Shown piece by piece: positions 17,301 through 24,140 of a stretch of 42,454 bases of DNA. The DNA is taken from NCBI GenBank assembly GCA_002448975.1, contig DKBO01000079.1, positions 1 to 42,454 of the forward strand, in the 5' to 3' direction. Under the pieces are notes generated by a model, which saw only the letters and a list, made by a program, of their open reading frames with translations, was not told the origin of the DNA and did no database searches. Origin of the DNA: Nitrospiraceae bacterium UBA6898 (GTDB lineage: Bacteria > Nitrospirota > Thermodesulfovibrionia > Thermodesulfovibrionales > UBA6898). A program made the translations under genes and the position numbers. The first letter of the stretch is position 1, and the number at the start of each line of letters is the position of its first letter.

Positions 17301-18025
17301 CTATGGTATAAGGCCACCTCATCAATGCTTCCGTGAAAATAATATTCGTTTGCGAGATGTCCTATGTTAAGCGACGCTGAAGAGTCAAAACCGGATGTGT
17401 AGGTTGTCGCCTGCGACTGTACTTTCTGCCCGTCAACATAGAGAATGTTTTGTCCCAGTATCCCCTGGCGAACTCCCACAACATGATGCCACGTCCCGTC
17501 ATTGATGACCGGCCCTGTCAAAGACACTGTCGGGCCATTACCGGAATTGTCATGTAAACGAAATTTCGCCGCGCCGGAAGTGTTGCAGCCCAGCCACCAC
17601 TGGAGGCTCCCGTCATCACGGCCGATGGCAACCTCGGTGTTCGTAGAACAGGTTTGGCCGGCTACCCCTTTCATCCAGAACTCCACTGAGAAACTGTCGG
17701 TCAATCCCCAATTGAAGGTTGCATCAGCAGGGACATCGATTCCATCATCGATTCCATCAAAGAGCAGTGCATTCAGAATCCTACCGCCGGCAAAACCCGG
17801 GCATGCAGGATCGATGCAAGCCGCATCATGACTTCCGACGAAATCCGCAAATGTTGTACCTGCAGTCTCGTCAAGCGTCCAGTAGGAAGTCAAGTTCGGG
17901 GGACACGTTCCTGCTGCCTGCGCTTGTGTTGCCCCTGCCAAAATAAATCCAGCGAGAAGGAAGAAAAAAGCTAAAGCGATAAAAAAATGAATCGAATACG
18001 GTCTTGAACATCCGAGTTTTTTCAT
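14384..18025 (-). CDS. Large secreted LamG-SGNH hydrolase-LamG protein with beta-repeat tail
   Basis: This 1213-residue exported protein begins with a signal peptide (basic MKKLGCSRPY, hydrophobic core about 13-31, cleavage near AQA-A at 38). LamG-like lectin domains lie at about 41-258 and 568-782 and are near copies (INDGTWHHVVGVR, GQNILYVDG). Between them is an SGNH/GDSL esterase domain, about 272-475, with S280 in PIGDSITSG, N367 in HIGTNE, and D453/H456 in EDALHPTQAGY, followed by a putative-Ig (He_PIG) domain, about 483-565. Three Bacterial_repeat (InlB-B-like) units follow at about 791-1013, and two Ser-Thr-rich/Kre9-like beta domains end the protein. No PEP-CTERM, LPXTG or autotransporter signal is seen. 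It probably binds and de-esterifies (for example deacetylates) a glycan outside the cell. The start has a strong AAGGAG, and a sigma-54 promoter lies about 165 bp upstream. Confidence 0.88.
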   Translation of the reverse strand: MKKLGCSRPYSIHFFIALAFFFLLAGFILAGATQAQAAGTCPPNLTSYWTLDETAGTTFADFVGSHDAACIDPACPGFAGGRILNALLFDGIDDGIDVPADATFNWGLTDSFSVEFWMKGVAGQTCSTNTEVAIGRDDGSLQWWLGCNTSGAAKFRLHDNSGNGPTVSLTGPVINDGTWHHVVGVRQGILGQNILYVDGQKVQSQATTYTSGFDSSASLNIGHLANEYYFHGSIDEVALYHRALTGVEILQHYRDGSVGLRQGYCADCTNPVRIMPIGDSITSGYRPSVTNDNYKIGYRQKLYLDLSNLGYPVNFVGSQQSGALAIPSFDIDHEGHGAYTAALVSSSVYTWLTTHPAEVLLLHIGTNEVDGTGNTSAAYVEAILDEIDQYEADTSSEVTVILSRIINEQVPIGAITTFNNNVVSMAQNRIANGDKIIIVDQEHALTYPDNMEDALHPTQAGYEKMADVWFNGLNTFLPVCGDAAPVIISTPLTLAAVGQSIRYDVAATGKPAPAYSLKKAPNWLNIDTNTGLVTGTPPSSGNFAVEIQATNVIGGDIQSIILNALVCPSGMSHYWTLEEDTSPYRDFYGGIDATCTSCPSLTTGRVNNAQLFNGNNEVNVAADTTFDWGSTDSFSIEFWLKGVAGQTCNGNFEVVIGRDAGVSPGLQWYLGCNETGSAKFLLLDNSGDGPAASLTGPAINDGTWHHVVGVRDGVFGQNILYVDGEQTDSQDFTYSSGFDAATVINMGHLAGEYLFHGSLDEVAFYNRSLPGYEVLQHYNDGLLLKGYCINNYTLTVSKSGTGTGTIASNDGGISCGSDCTEDYTADTDVTLTATPAAGSTFAGWSGDATGTTNPRTVTMNDNKNITATFTAILYTLNVPAVHGSVAKSPNQATYVYGTDVQLTATPDAGYTFTNWSGDASGSANPLTVTMNADKDITANFTAIPRSLDINAVNGTVAKNPDQSVYADGTNVQLTATPAAGYTFTGWSGDATGSANPLAVTMNGDKNITANFAAIDYFSFITPQPAEKMPSGETYRIQWTAPPEAVKFKLLYSMDSGTTWNLIDKNILERAYNWPTPPQKKDKMSCRIKVVAYTAQGVKVGKVLSELFTIEGTVRLTTPNGGETLTAGTPLTITWQTSPSVQGSVAKVILKYTKNGGITWKTLQKIDGDPGSFSGTVPTVPKQKNKCRVMVVLKDATGKTIGKDTSDLFFSIQP

Positions 18026-18671
18026 GATTTGTCTCCTTGTTATATAGAAATATCAGTCTGTCTGAGTCATTTCACTGGCAATCTGCACTGCTCCGCCTCC
18101 TCAGTTACATTCCCTGTAACGAGCAGGTCATCATGGAGACAATGTTTGACCATATAAAATACGGAAAAACCAAACTCTCTCTTGTGTGAGCAATTGGTAT
18201 GCCAATATCTATTGCGAAAGAGGTGAAACTGTTCGAAGGAATGCAGGATTATTTCTGGAGGGACAGGGGATGAAACTGCATTGTAACAGGCTGAATAATA
18301 AGCATTTATCTTGTTGGTTACTAAAAGCAACTCAATTACCTTTAGGATAAAAGGGAACCTACAATGTATCCCATAGCTACAACTTGAAAATCAAAGCTGT
18401 TTCCAATAGAAACAGGGCAAGGTCCTGTTATGCTTTCAGGATGATAGTTATCCTGATTATACTCGCTTTCGTACTAGCTGTTTGGGCACATGAATTTTGC
18501 CTAAGAGAAGTTCAGTTCTTCAACGTTGCTCGGTAACGGATCAAAATTCCCGCCCCAGCAATGTATTTTATAGGTCTCACTGCCTTCACCATCCATTGAG
18601 CGGGATATACTCTTAAAAGTATCCTGATTATCATGACCAGCCGGATGTCAGGCAATATCCTATGGTGCCAG
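18026..18671. other. 646-bp intergenic leader between LamG/SGNH and TrpF-like genes
   Basis: No convincing gene is present. The stretch holds a sigma-54 promoter at 18189-18205 for the LamG/SGNH gene and its leader of about 150 nt, which contains the small hairpin GTTACA/TGTAAC near 18105-18120. Further up are an isolated hairpin CTGTTTC/GAAACAG (18397-18403/18409-18415) and another CAGGAT/ATCCTG (18437-18442/18450-18455). Either may be the 3' end signal of the TrpF-like transcript, although neither has a clear U-run. The octamer TGAAACTG occurs twice (18224 and 18271) upstream of the promoter and could be an activator site. Confidence 0.5.
18189..18205 (-). promoter_or_regulatory. Sigma-54 (-24/-12) promoter for the LamG/SGNH gene
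   Basis: Read on the minus strand the site is TTGGCATACCAATTGCT. The -24 GG and -12 GC are 12 bp apart, with TTGGCA and TTGCT elements as in the consensus TTGGCAC-N5-TTGCW. Transcription would start near 18178, giving a leader of roughly 150 nt before the ATG at 18025. A sigma-54 activator gene lies in the same locus at 38452-39918. Confidence 0.8.
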
Positions 18672-19379
18672 TCAGATAAGGCCGAGAGAACGTTCAGCAT
18701 AACGCACCGCATCCACAAAACTGCGACATTTTTCCATGTTTTTCACGAGAGGACCGCCCGGTATACGGTCGCTGACACCAGATTCTACATCAACGCCAAA
18801 CGGTCGAACGGTACTGAGAGCTTCCCCGACATTCCCGGCGTTCAAACCACCTGCCAGGAAAACCGGGAGCAGTGTTCTCTTGACGATTTCCGCGCAATGC
18901 TTCCAGTCACCCACCTTGCCTGTGCCCCCAACCCGATAGCTATCGAGAAGGATGCCGTCAACCACGGGTTCATAGGTGCTTAGAAAGACCCCATCGTCCG
19001 GGCTGAAGTTCTCTTCGGGACAGGCCGACATCACCTTGAGGATCTTTAGATCGTCCGGGGCTTGTTGGCGCAGCAGTCGTATGTGATCTACAGGCCAATC
19101 CGGATAGAGCTGGATAGTGTCCATTCGCAGCCTGGGCAAAATTTTATCGCAAAGCACGTCAAACGCCACGTCGGTCAACAATACCTTGTCAATGGTCTGA
19201 GGAAGATACCTGAAGATCTCCTGGAACTTCGCGGTCTTTTCCTCGACATTCTGGTGTTTGAAGACGTGAAAACCGAGCGCATCCACGCCCAACGAGCATG
19301 CTTCGTAGGCCGGATCCAGGCATTCAAACTCGCAGAGCTTGATTCTGATAGACTTAGCGGATCGGTCCAATAGCGTCAT
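18672..19379 (-). CDS. TrpF-like (phosphoribosylanthranilate isomerase family) barrel protein
   Basis: At 235 residues, this is a (beta/alpha)8 TrpF-family protein. The C-terminal half is canonical: D146 in DGILLDSYRVGGTGKVGDW, then VFLAGGLNAGNVGEAL and VRPFGVDVESGV, which make the phosphate site. The catalytic Cys is kept (C16 in IKLCEFE), but the normal CG-x-T context is altered and the VQLHG element reads IQLYP. TrpF catalyses an Amadori rearrangement of an aminosugar phosphate. Catalytic residues are retained while substrate loops differ, so a related reaction on another substrate is more likely than tryptophan synthesis. No other trp gene except the TrpA-like neighbour, 21 nt upstream, is present. 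Confidence 0.8.
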   Translation of the reverse strand: MTLLDRSAKSIRIKLCEFECLDPAYEACSLGVDALGFHVFKHQNVEEKTAKFQEIFRYLPQTIDKVLLTDVAFDVLCDKILPRLRMDTIQLYPDWPVDHIRLLRQQAPDDLKILKVMSACPEENFSPDDGVFLSTYEPVVDGILLDSYRVGGTGKVGDWKHCAEIVKRTLLPVFLAGGLNAGNVGEALSTVRPFGVDVESGVSDRIPGGPLVKNMEKCRSFVDAVRYAERSLGLI

Positions 19380-19400
19380 GTTGCTATTATCTGCAGCTGG

Positions 19401-20165
19401 TCAACGGATTAGCGCGGTTTCGAGTGAAGACAGGTATTCAGCAACGTCTTGCGGACCTCGGCCCATCGTTTCCAAAAAAGCAGTGCCGATAATCACTGCG
19501 TCGAGCCCCGCGATCACGGAAAGGGTTTTAATGTCTTCTGCGCTTCGAATTCCAAACCCTGCAGCAATCTTGGCTGAAGGGCATATCGACTTGGTGGTTT
19601 CGATACATTTCTTCAGCTCGGCATTGCTGAACAACTCTGCTCCCGTCAAGGGTGCTGACATCAAATATACGAGTGGCTTGGGTATGGCGAGCGAGAGTAT
19701 CTCCTGAACCCTCTGCTCGGACATCCACGGGCCGACACACTGCACAAGCTCCATGCCATGGCGGTTGGCTGTTTCAACATAGGGAGCCTCATTCTCCTCC
19801 GACCATTCTAGAATGAGCCCTTCCCAAGCACCCTTGTTATCAATAAGTACCTGCTCGAACGAAGATTTCTCAACCGTCCCCTTGTACAATACGCATAACG
19901 CCGGTGTGGTCGGCCGCCTTAGGGGTATGGCAGCCGTATACCGACAGGCCTCGATGTGGGCACGTTTTATGGTATTGTTTGCATGGTTGGAAAAGCCGTC
20001 GCTTGTGGGAATTGTCGTCTCAATAATAGATACGAAATTGGCCGCATCCAGCTGGGAGAGTATGTTCTCGAATTGAGAAGGATCCGGATAATTCGGCACA
20101 ACATAGATGATCAGTCCCTGTCGGCCTTCCTGGTTAGCCTTTTCTATCGCATTATGAAACTTCAT
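19401..20165 (-). CDS. TrpA-like (tryptophan synthase alpha family) barrel protein
   Basis: This 254-residue barrel has TrpA features. The opening FHNAIEKANQEGRQGLIIYV matches the family's N-terminus, GFGIRSAEDIKTL with AVIIGTAFLE forms the phosphate site, and E49 in SIIETTIPTSDGFSN aligns with the catalytic Glu49. The other catalytic residue, Asp60 in TrpA, is N60 here, although the Asp of the SDP motif is kept (D56). TrpA splits indole-3-glycerol phosphate by retro-aldol cleavage; no TrpB partner is encoded. A retro-aldol or aldol reaction on another phosphorylated substrate is a reasonable inference. Its ATG overlaps the upstream gene's stop by 4 nt (20162-20165), so the two are translationally coupled. 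Confidence 0.78.
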   Translation of the reverse strand: MKFHNAIEKANQEGRQGLIIYVVPNYPDPSQFENILSQLDAANFVSIIETTIPTSDGFSNHANNTIKRAHIEACRYTAAIPLRRPTTPALCVLYKGTVEKSSFEQVLIDNKGAWEGLILEWSEENEAPYVETANRHGMELVQCVGPWMSEQRVQEILSLAIPKPLVYLMSAPLTGAELFSNAELKKCIETTKSICPSAKIAAGFGIRSAEDIKTLSVIAGLDAVIIGTAFLETMGRGPQDVAEYLSSLETALIR

Positions 20166-21400
20166 GGCTTTTTCTTACCATTATACCCTGTCCATTCCTC
20201 AAATTGTTCGGCTGGGGTGATATTTTCCACGGACCACGATTCGACGAATTCCCTGGCCTTGCTCCACGTTGGAATAGGTTTCGGGAGATACCATGAGTGT
20301 GCAGATGGAACCGGGACGTCCCATTTGGGAGCTGTGCCATTTTTCCTCTGTCGGCCAAGAATCTCCTTGGAATACCGCCCCAGAGCCCACATGAAAGCTG
20401 CCGAGCATATCAACGAGATGGGATCTCCCAACTCAATCTTGACCCGCCCGTCCGTTCCCATGGGCAGCTGGAAGGGTTTCAGAAGACATTCAACAGTATC
20501 CACATAGCGGACGACCGTCAGCGGGTCAGCATATTTTTGGGCTTGTATTCTCGTCTCAAGGCACTGATTGAGAAACCCCGGGAGATGCGGGTTCCTGCTG
20601 CCAAAGAAAAAAACCGTATTGACTGCCGAGAAATGACCCTTTTGGTATAGATCCGCAATCAACGTACCGTATAACCCTACGTCCAGAATGAGCGTCTGGC
20701 CAAGGGCCAAAGTCCTCGTGAGACGTATTTGTCCATTACGGTATTCATGAAACAGCAGCGGCGATTCGCCTCTGTCGCGCAGAGGCCGCGTGTATACGAG
20801 AAAATTCAGCGGGATGGGATTCTTACCCCTCTGCAATGCACGCAGAGCAGGCCAGAAAAGCAGGGCATCCCTCAAGAAAAGCATCATGCTGTCAACCTTT
20901 CCCTTGCAGCCGGCAGCTAAAGCATCCTCCGCAAAGCCATGGAGAACGGGTAGCAGATAAGATGTGCTGTCCAGATAGCGTCGCACAATCTCAACGAGGA
21001 ATCGCCTCGTCGGAAGACATGCAACTCGGTGATCCTGGATTTGCGCAAAGAGCGCGCTCGAAACAACATAGCCTTCTGCATCGTCTTCCCGGGAGAGATT
21101 CCGATAGAGCAGCGAGAGAAGAGCGCCGGGGTCGGCAGACCCTGTATCCAGGCCGATGTAATTGATGCAGGCGTCCACCAATGATGCCAAGGATTCTGCC
21201 TGATCAGTCAGGGCAAGAAACTGTATCAGATCCGGCAGTCCAACCTCAACGTCCCGGATGATCAAAGCAGGGGGAAGCTGGTCTAAATCGACAGATGAAC
21301 CGCGGTAAAGCAACGGGATGCGCTCACCTGACAATTTTTCCATCTCCGGCAGAAAATCGAGCCGGGATATATCATCTAAAGGTGTACCTAAAATACTCAT
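20162..21400 (-). CDS. Unrecognised 412-residue protein coupled to TrpA/TrpF-like genes
   Basis: I do not recognise this family. It is a soluble, mixed alpha/beta protein without signal peptide or membrane span. The N-terminal 180 residues are helix-rich (LPDLIQFLALTDQAESLASL). The middle contains QTLILDVGLYGTLIADLYQ followed by NTVFFFGSRNPHL, which looks like a beta-strand/loop/helix nucleotide- or phosphate-binding edge and vaguely resembles the VDIGWxGT element of some HAD-linked polysaccharide proteins. The C-terminus is basic and Pro/Trp-rich. It is first in the TrpA/TrpF-like transcript, directly downstream of a sigma-54 promoter and in ATGA overlap with the TrpA-like gene, so it most likely acts in the same pathway. 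Confidence 0.75.
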   Translation of the reverse strand: MSILGTPLDDISRLDFLPEMEKLSGERIPLLYRGSSVDLDQLPPALIIRDVEVGLPDLIQFLALTDQAESLASLVDACINYIGLDTGSADPGALLSLLYRNLSREDDAEGYVVSSALFAQIQDHRVACLPTRRFLVEIVRRYLDSTSYLLPVLHGFAEDALAAGCKGKVDSMMLFLRDALLFWPALRALQRGKNPIPLNFLVYTRPLRDRGESPLLFHEYRNGQIRLTRTLALGQTLILDVGLYGTLIADLYQKGHFSAVNTVFFFGSRNPHLPGFLNQCLETRIQAQKYADPLTVVRYVDTVECLLKPFQLPMGTDGRVKIELGDPISLICSAAFMWALGRYSKEILGRQRKNGTAPKWDVPVPSAHSWYLPKPIPTWSKAREFVESWSVENITPAEQFEEWTGYNGKKKP

Positions 21401-21595
21401 TTAGCTTCTTTCCACGGGTGACTTAATCTCCATGTAGACCATCAATTCCCTACTTGGAGTGAAATCGTCTGGATGTCAAAGAAGGAATTGGGTTTCTGAG
21501 GAAATCGTACATTTCTTTTTTTTAAATTTCTTATGATGTATACCTTATATTTAAGTACTCTGTGAGTCATGCGTTCCCAATCTGTCTCTTTTAAG

Positions 21596-21613
21596 AAGCA
21601 AAATAAATGCCAA
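21596..21613 (-). promoter_or_regulatory. Sigma-54 (-24/-12) promoter of the unknown/TrpA/TrpF-like operon
   Basis: On the minus strand the sequence is TTGGCATTTATTTTGCTT. TTGGCA (-24) and TTGCT (-12) are spaced so that GG and GC are 12 bp apart, matching the sigma-54 consensus. The predicted start is near 21585, 185 nt before the first ATG. It shares TTGGCAT and TTGCT with the site at 18189-18205. Confidence 0.78.
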
Positions 21614-21687
21614 CTGGAAACGTATTGATTTAAAAAGCACTATCGAATCTTTGTACATAAAAGAATTGTAGCGAAGGGGATCACATG

Positions 21688-21721
21688 TGTCGATATCAGA
21701 GGCAGGATATTGTCGATGTCA
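21688..21721. promoter_or_regulatory. Direct repeat pair, candidate upstream activator site
   Basis: TGTCGATATCA (21688-21698) and TGTCGATGTCA (21711-21721) match at 10 of 11 bases and are 23 bp apart, about two helical turns. They lie 75-110 bp upstream of the -24 element of the sigma-54 promoter, the usual place for an enhancer bound by an NtrC-type activator. No copies were seen at the 18189 promoter. Confidence 0.45.
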
Positions 21722-21732
21722 AAAAAAAATCG

Positions 21733-22542
21733 CTACATGAATTCAGCCATCGGATCACAGGTCATATCAGCCCGCATTTTCACCACTCGGGCGGGATTAC
21801 CGAGAGCGATCGCGCCATCCGGAATATCACGTGTGACCACGGAACCTGCGCCGACAACCGCTCCCCTGCCAATCCGGACTCCGCTCAGCACTATTGTCCC
21901 AAAGCCGATCCAGGCCTCATCTTCTATAATGATGGCTCCTTTCGATTGCACAGGCTGCTTGCGGATAGGTTTGTCCGGCAGGACACCATGATCATAGGAA
22001 TAGAAAGCACAGTTTGGCGCAATCATTACGCCGCTGCCGATCTCGACGGGGGCAACATATGCATTCACCTGGCACCGGGGATGAATACTGGAATCGTCTC
22101 CGATTTTCAGATAGCCCCCATGACCTGTTTCGAGAATGGTATCTCTGTATATGTAGACCCGTTCGCCTATTTCGATGGGACCTGCATCCTCTCTCTGAAA
22201 GATTACAACGCGTTCGTCCATGAAAATGTTTTTCCCGAGCCGCAGATCTGAATGATAAATCGTTACGCTCGGTGCAATATACCCTCTCGAATTCATATGA
22301 GCGAGATAAGGCCGTGATTTATGCGGAGGAGCAGGCAAGGCCGCAAATCGCGCTGCCATGCGCCCGAAGAAGCCGACTCCAGCAAACCTCATCCAAAAAC
22401 GCATCCAATACTTCGTCAGGACATTAAGACTGCTTGGGTGCCGATAGGTATTAATGATATAGTGTGCCCTTTTCTGTAAACCCATGTAATTTTCCAGAAC
22501 TTGGTCGATAGATGAAAGCGCAAGGGGAAGGTTGATCTGCAC
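21733..22542 (-). CDS. Hexapeptide-repeat acyltransferase (left-handed beta-helix)
   Basis: This 269-residue protein has an N-terminal helical extension of about 85 residues and then a left-handed beta-helix: SVTIYHSDLRLGKNIFMDER, GPIEIGERVYIYRDT, IEDEAWIGFGTIVLSGVRIG and GAVVGAGSVVTRDIPDGAIA. The likely catalytic His is in FYSYDHGVLPD, within the loop typical of CatB/WcaF-like O-acetyltransferases. It should O- or N-acylate a sugar or nucleotide sugar in the cytoplasm using acetyl-CoA. The start lies 9 nt after the stop of the DmsC-like gene, so it belongs to that transcript. It could serve the dTDP-Fuc3N/Qui3N pathway (the FdtC role), but its position next to the oxidoreductase genes favours that module's product. 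Confidence 0.85.
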   Translation of the reverse strand: MQINLPLALSSIDQVLENYMGLQKRAHYIINTYRHPSSLNVLTKYWMRFWMRFAGVGFFGRMAARFAALPAPPHKSRPYLAHMNSRGYIAPSVTIYHSDLRLGKNIFMDERVVIFQREDAGPIEIGERVYIYRDTILETGHGGYLKIGDDSSIHPRCQVNAYVAPVEIGSGVMIAPNCAFYSYDHGVLPDKPIRKQPVQSKGAIIIEDEAWIGFGTIVLSGVRIGRGAVVGAGSVVTRDIPDGAIALGNPARVVKMRADMTCDPMAEFM

Positions 22543-22551
22543 TATAGCAGG

Positions 22552-23442
22552 TCAACAAACGGATCTGCTTTGCGGGTGCCCCATAAAAATACCCCTCAGA
22601 GAGTTTCCTCCCAAAATGACAAGAATTTTCTGGAACGCCACCCCACTGACCATGGCCAGGCCGGCCAATACAAACAGTGCATCCTGAAGATGCTTGCTCG
22701 CCATTTCATGTAAGCCCGTCAACGGGAGAAGCAGAATTAAGAAGATGCCAGGCACCAGATGCCCCAGGCCCAGAACAACTAAAAGAGACAGGGGATTGCG
22801 GAGAATCGCCGTAGCCGCGCGTAAAGCATGGTTCGCCTGAGGGATCCGCACATAAATACCGTATACAAATAAATTCAGAACCAGACATACAATCCCTGTG
22901 ACAACCATTTGGGTCGAAAATGCCAATCCGCTCAGGCCCGACACGATTAGCAGCAGCCCGCAACCTCCAACAATGCTCGAGGTAAAAAAGCTAATTGGTG
23001 CAAGCGGCACATTCCAGGCTGTCACTGCCCTGGCACGATAGACCATGCAACCCTGGCTTATCACATAGACAAGGACAGCCCCGACAGAGAGCACATGCAG
23101 GAGGGGGTGTGGGAATAGCCAGTTCATCGATGCCAACAAGACAAATACTGTTCCCGACAAAACCTCTCGCGACATCCAGGAACTCTTGAGGTTGCCCAAA
23201 ATGTAAACGCCTCGCAGCGGCCTGCCAGCTTCAAAGGTCATGAAAAGGAATCCCAGGACAATAAGGAGAGGAGACAGCAACATGGATATCATGTCCTGGG
23301 GTTCGCTGAAAGCAATCCCTTCCCGCAAAGATATATCGAAAAAGCGCAGCACGTAAAAGCCCGAAGCCATGCCCCCCATAAAAAAATTAAAAACTGCGGG
23401 CCAGCCCCACACCCTGTATTTTACTGGTTGAATATGTTCCAT
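22552..23442 (-). CDS. DmsC/NrfD-like quinone-reactive membrane subunit
   Basis: This 296-residue integral membrane protein has about eight spans. WGWPAVFNFFMGGMASGFYV and FEAGRPLRGVYILGN followed by SSWMSREVLSG match the membrane anchor subunits of complex iron-sulfur enzymes (DmsC/NrfD/PsrC families), which exchange electrons between a ferredoxin subunit and membrane quinone. The gene lies 21 nt after the DmsB-like ferredoxin gene and 9 nt before the acyltransferase gene. No molybdopterin catalytic subunit is encoded; the gene upstream is a GMC flavoprotein instead. I infer that it passes electrons from that flavoprotein to the quinone pool. Confidence 0.85.
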   Translation of the reverse strand: MEHIQPVKYRVWGWPAVFNFFMGGMASGFYVLRFFDISLREGIAFSEPQDMISMLLSPLLIVLGFLFMTFEAGRPLRGVYILGNLKSSWMSREVLSGTVFVLLASMNWLFPHPLLHVLSVGAVLVYVISQGCMVYRARAVTAWNVPLAPISFFTSSIVGGCGLLLIVSGLSGLAFSTQMVVTGIVCLVLNLFVYGIYVRIPQANHALRAATAILRNPLSLLVVLGLGHLVPGIFLILLLPLTGLHEMASKHLQDALFVLAGLAMVSGVAFQKILVILGGNSLRGIFMGHPQSRSVC

Positions 23443-23463
23443 GCTCTGTTCCCGCGAATCTGC

Positions 23464-24105
23464 TCAGTCCACAATGTAGTAAACTGAGGGATCAGTTCCT
23501 AATTCCTCCTGGAGTCTGGCTGTTTTTCCCTCGCGCAACAGTTGCGAAACCACACTGTCGGGATCGTCTAAATCGCCAAATCGCATGGCTTTGGCACTGC
23601 AAGAGATCACGCACTGGGGAGAGGCGTCAGCATCCCGACCGGGCCGGCACCCCTTTCTCATGCCATCGGCAATCTTCGGCAGACAGAAATTACATTTGGT
23701 TGCGACACCCACGCGGTCGGGGTTGGTGTCAGACCCACCCAATCCATGAACAATATTCTTCACTTCCAAGTCATATTTGTCGTGAAATATAATACTGCGG
23801 GCTTGATACGGGCAGGCCACAATGCAGTACCCGCACCCTACACAACGCTCATTTCTGATAGCGACTATTCCGTCGGATCTCCGGTGTGAAGCGGCAGTGG
23901 GGCAGACCTCAACACACGGGGCTTTGCCGCAGTGCATACAGCTTATCGGGATAAACGTTCTTATCCTTTCAGGAGTGGGCGATAATCCACAATCAAAAAC
24001 GCGGCGCCAACTATTGACGGGGACCCTGTTTGTCTGCTTGCAGACAATAGTGCAGGCCTTGCATCCGATACACTTTCTCAGGTCAATGACCATTCCCAAC
24101 CGCAA
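23464..24105 (-). CDS. DmsB/NrfC-like ferredoxin subunit with four [4Fe-4S] sites
   Basis: This 213-residue electron-transfer protein has four Cys sets: CIGCKACTIVC (12-22), CMHCGKAPCVEVC (56-68), CVGCGYCIVAC (88-98), and C138-x2-C141 with C165-x3-C169. An extra Cys (C153) lies in an insertion of the last set. This is the DmsB/PsrB/NrfC pattern of four clusters. There is no signal peptide. The TTG start at 24105 is supported by GGGAG 7 nt upstream; a second candidate is the ATG four codons later. It sits between a GMC oxidoreductase and a DmsC-like anchor, and therefore probably wires the flavin to the membrane quinone. Confidence 0.9.
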   Translation of the reverse strand: MRLGMVIDLRKCIGCKACTIVCKQTNRVPVNSWRRVFDCGLSPTPERIRTFIPISCMHCGKAPCVEVCPTAASHRRSDGIVAIRNERCVGCGYCIVACPYQARSIIFHDKYDLEVKNIVHGLGGSDTNPDRVGVATKCNFCLPKIADGMRKGCRPGRDADASPQCVISCSAKAMRFGDLDDPDSVVSQLLREGKTARLQEELGTDPSVYYIVD

Positions 24106-24140
24106 CGTATGTCTCCCTTCACAAAATGCGGCACATCACT

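Larger units (their letters stand above)
21401..21732. other. 332-bp promoter region upstream of the unknown/TrpA/TrpF-like operon
   Basis: This AT-rich non-coding stretch separates the acyltransferase gene from the three-gene TrpA/TrpF-like unit. It carries a sigma-54 promoter at 21596-21613, a leader of about 185 nt, and a pair of 11-bp direct repeats at 21688-21721 suited to activator binding. A run of nine T residues on the minus strand follows the acyltransferase stop but lacks a proper stem. No small gene was found. Confidence 0.6.

Noticed and set aside
14384..18025. PEP-CTERM or LPXTG sorting signal on the large secreted protein
   Set aside because: The C-terminus ends in a beta-domain (DLFFSIQP) with no hydrophobic segment, PEP motif or basic tail.
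18067..18330. 87-codon minus-strand ORF upstream of the LamG/SGNH gene
   Set aside because: It contains the sigma-54 promoter and leader, has no ribosome site, and its product resembles no protein pattern.
18026..18360. Cyclic-di-GMP (GEMM) riboswitch in the leader of the LamG/SGNH gene
   Set aside because: The conserved GEMM core elements could not be found; only small hairpins are present.
18638..18668. A TGGCAC followed by TTGCC on the minus strand just after the TrpF-like stop, resembling a third sigma-54 promoter
   Set aside because: GG and GC are 16 bp apart instead of 12, so the spacing does not fit sigma-54.
18672..20165. Reading the TrpF-like and TrpA-like genes as a normal tryptophan operon
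   Set aside because: No trpB, trpC, trpD or trpE is present, the TrpA Asp60 position is Asn, and TrpF substrate motifs are changed; the context is a glycan locus.
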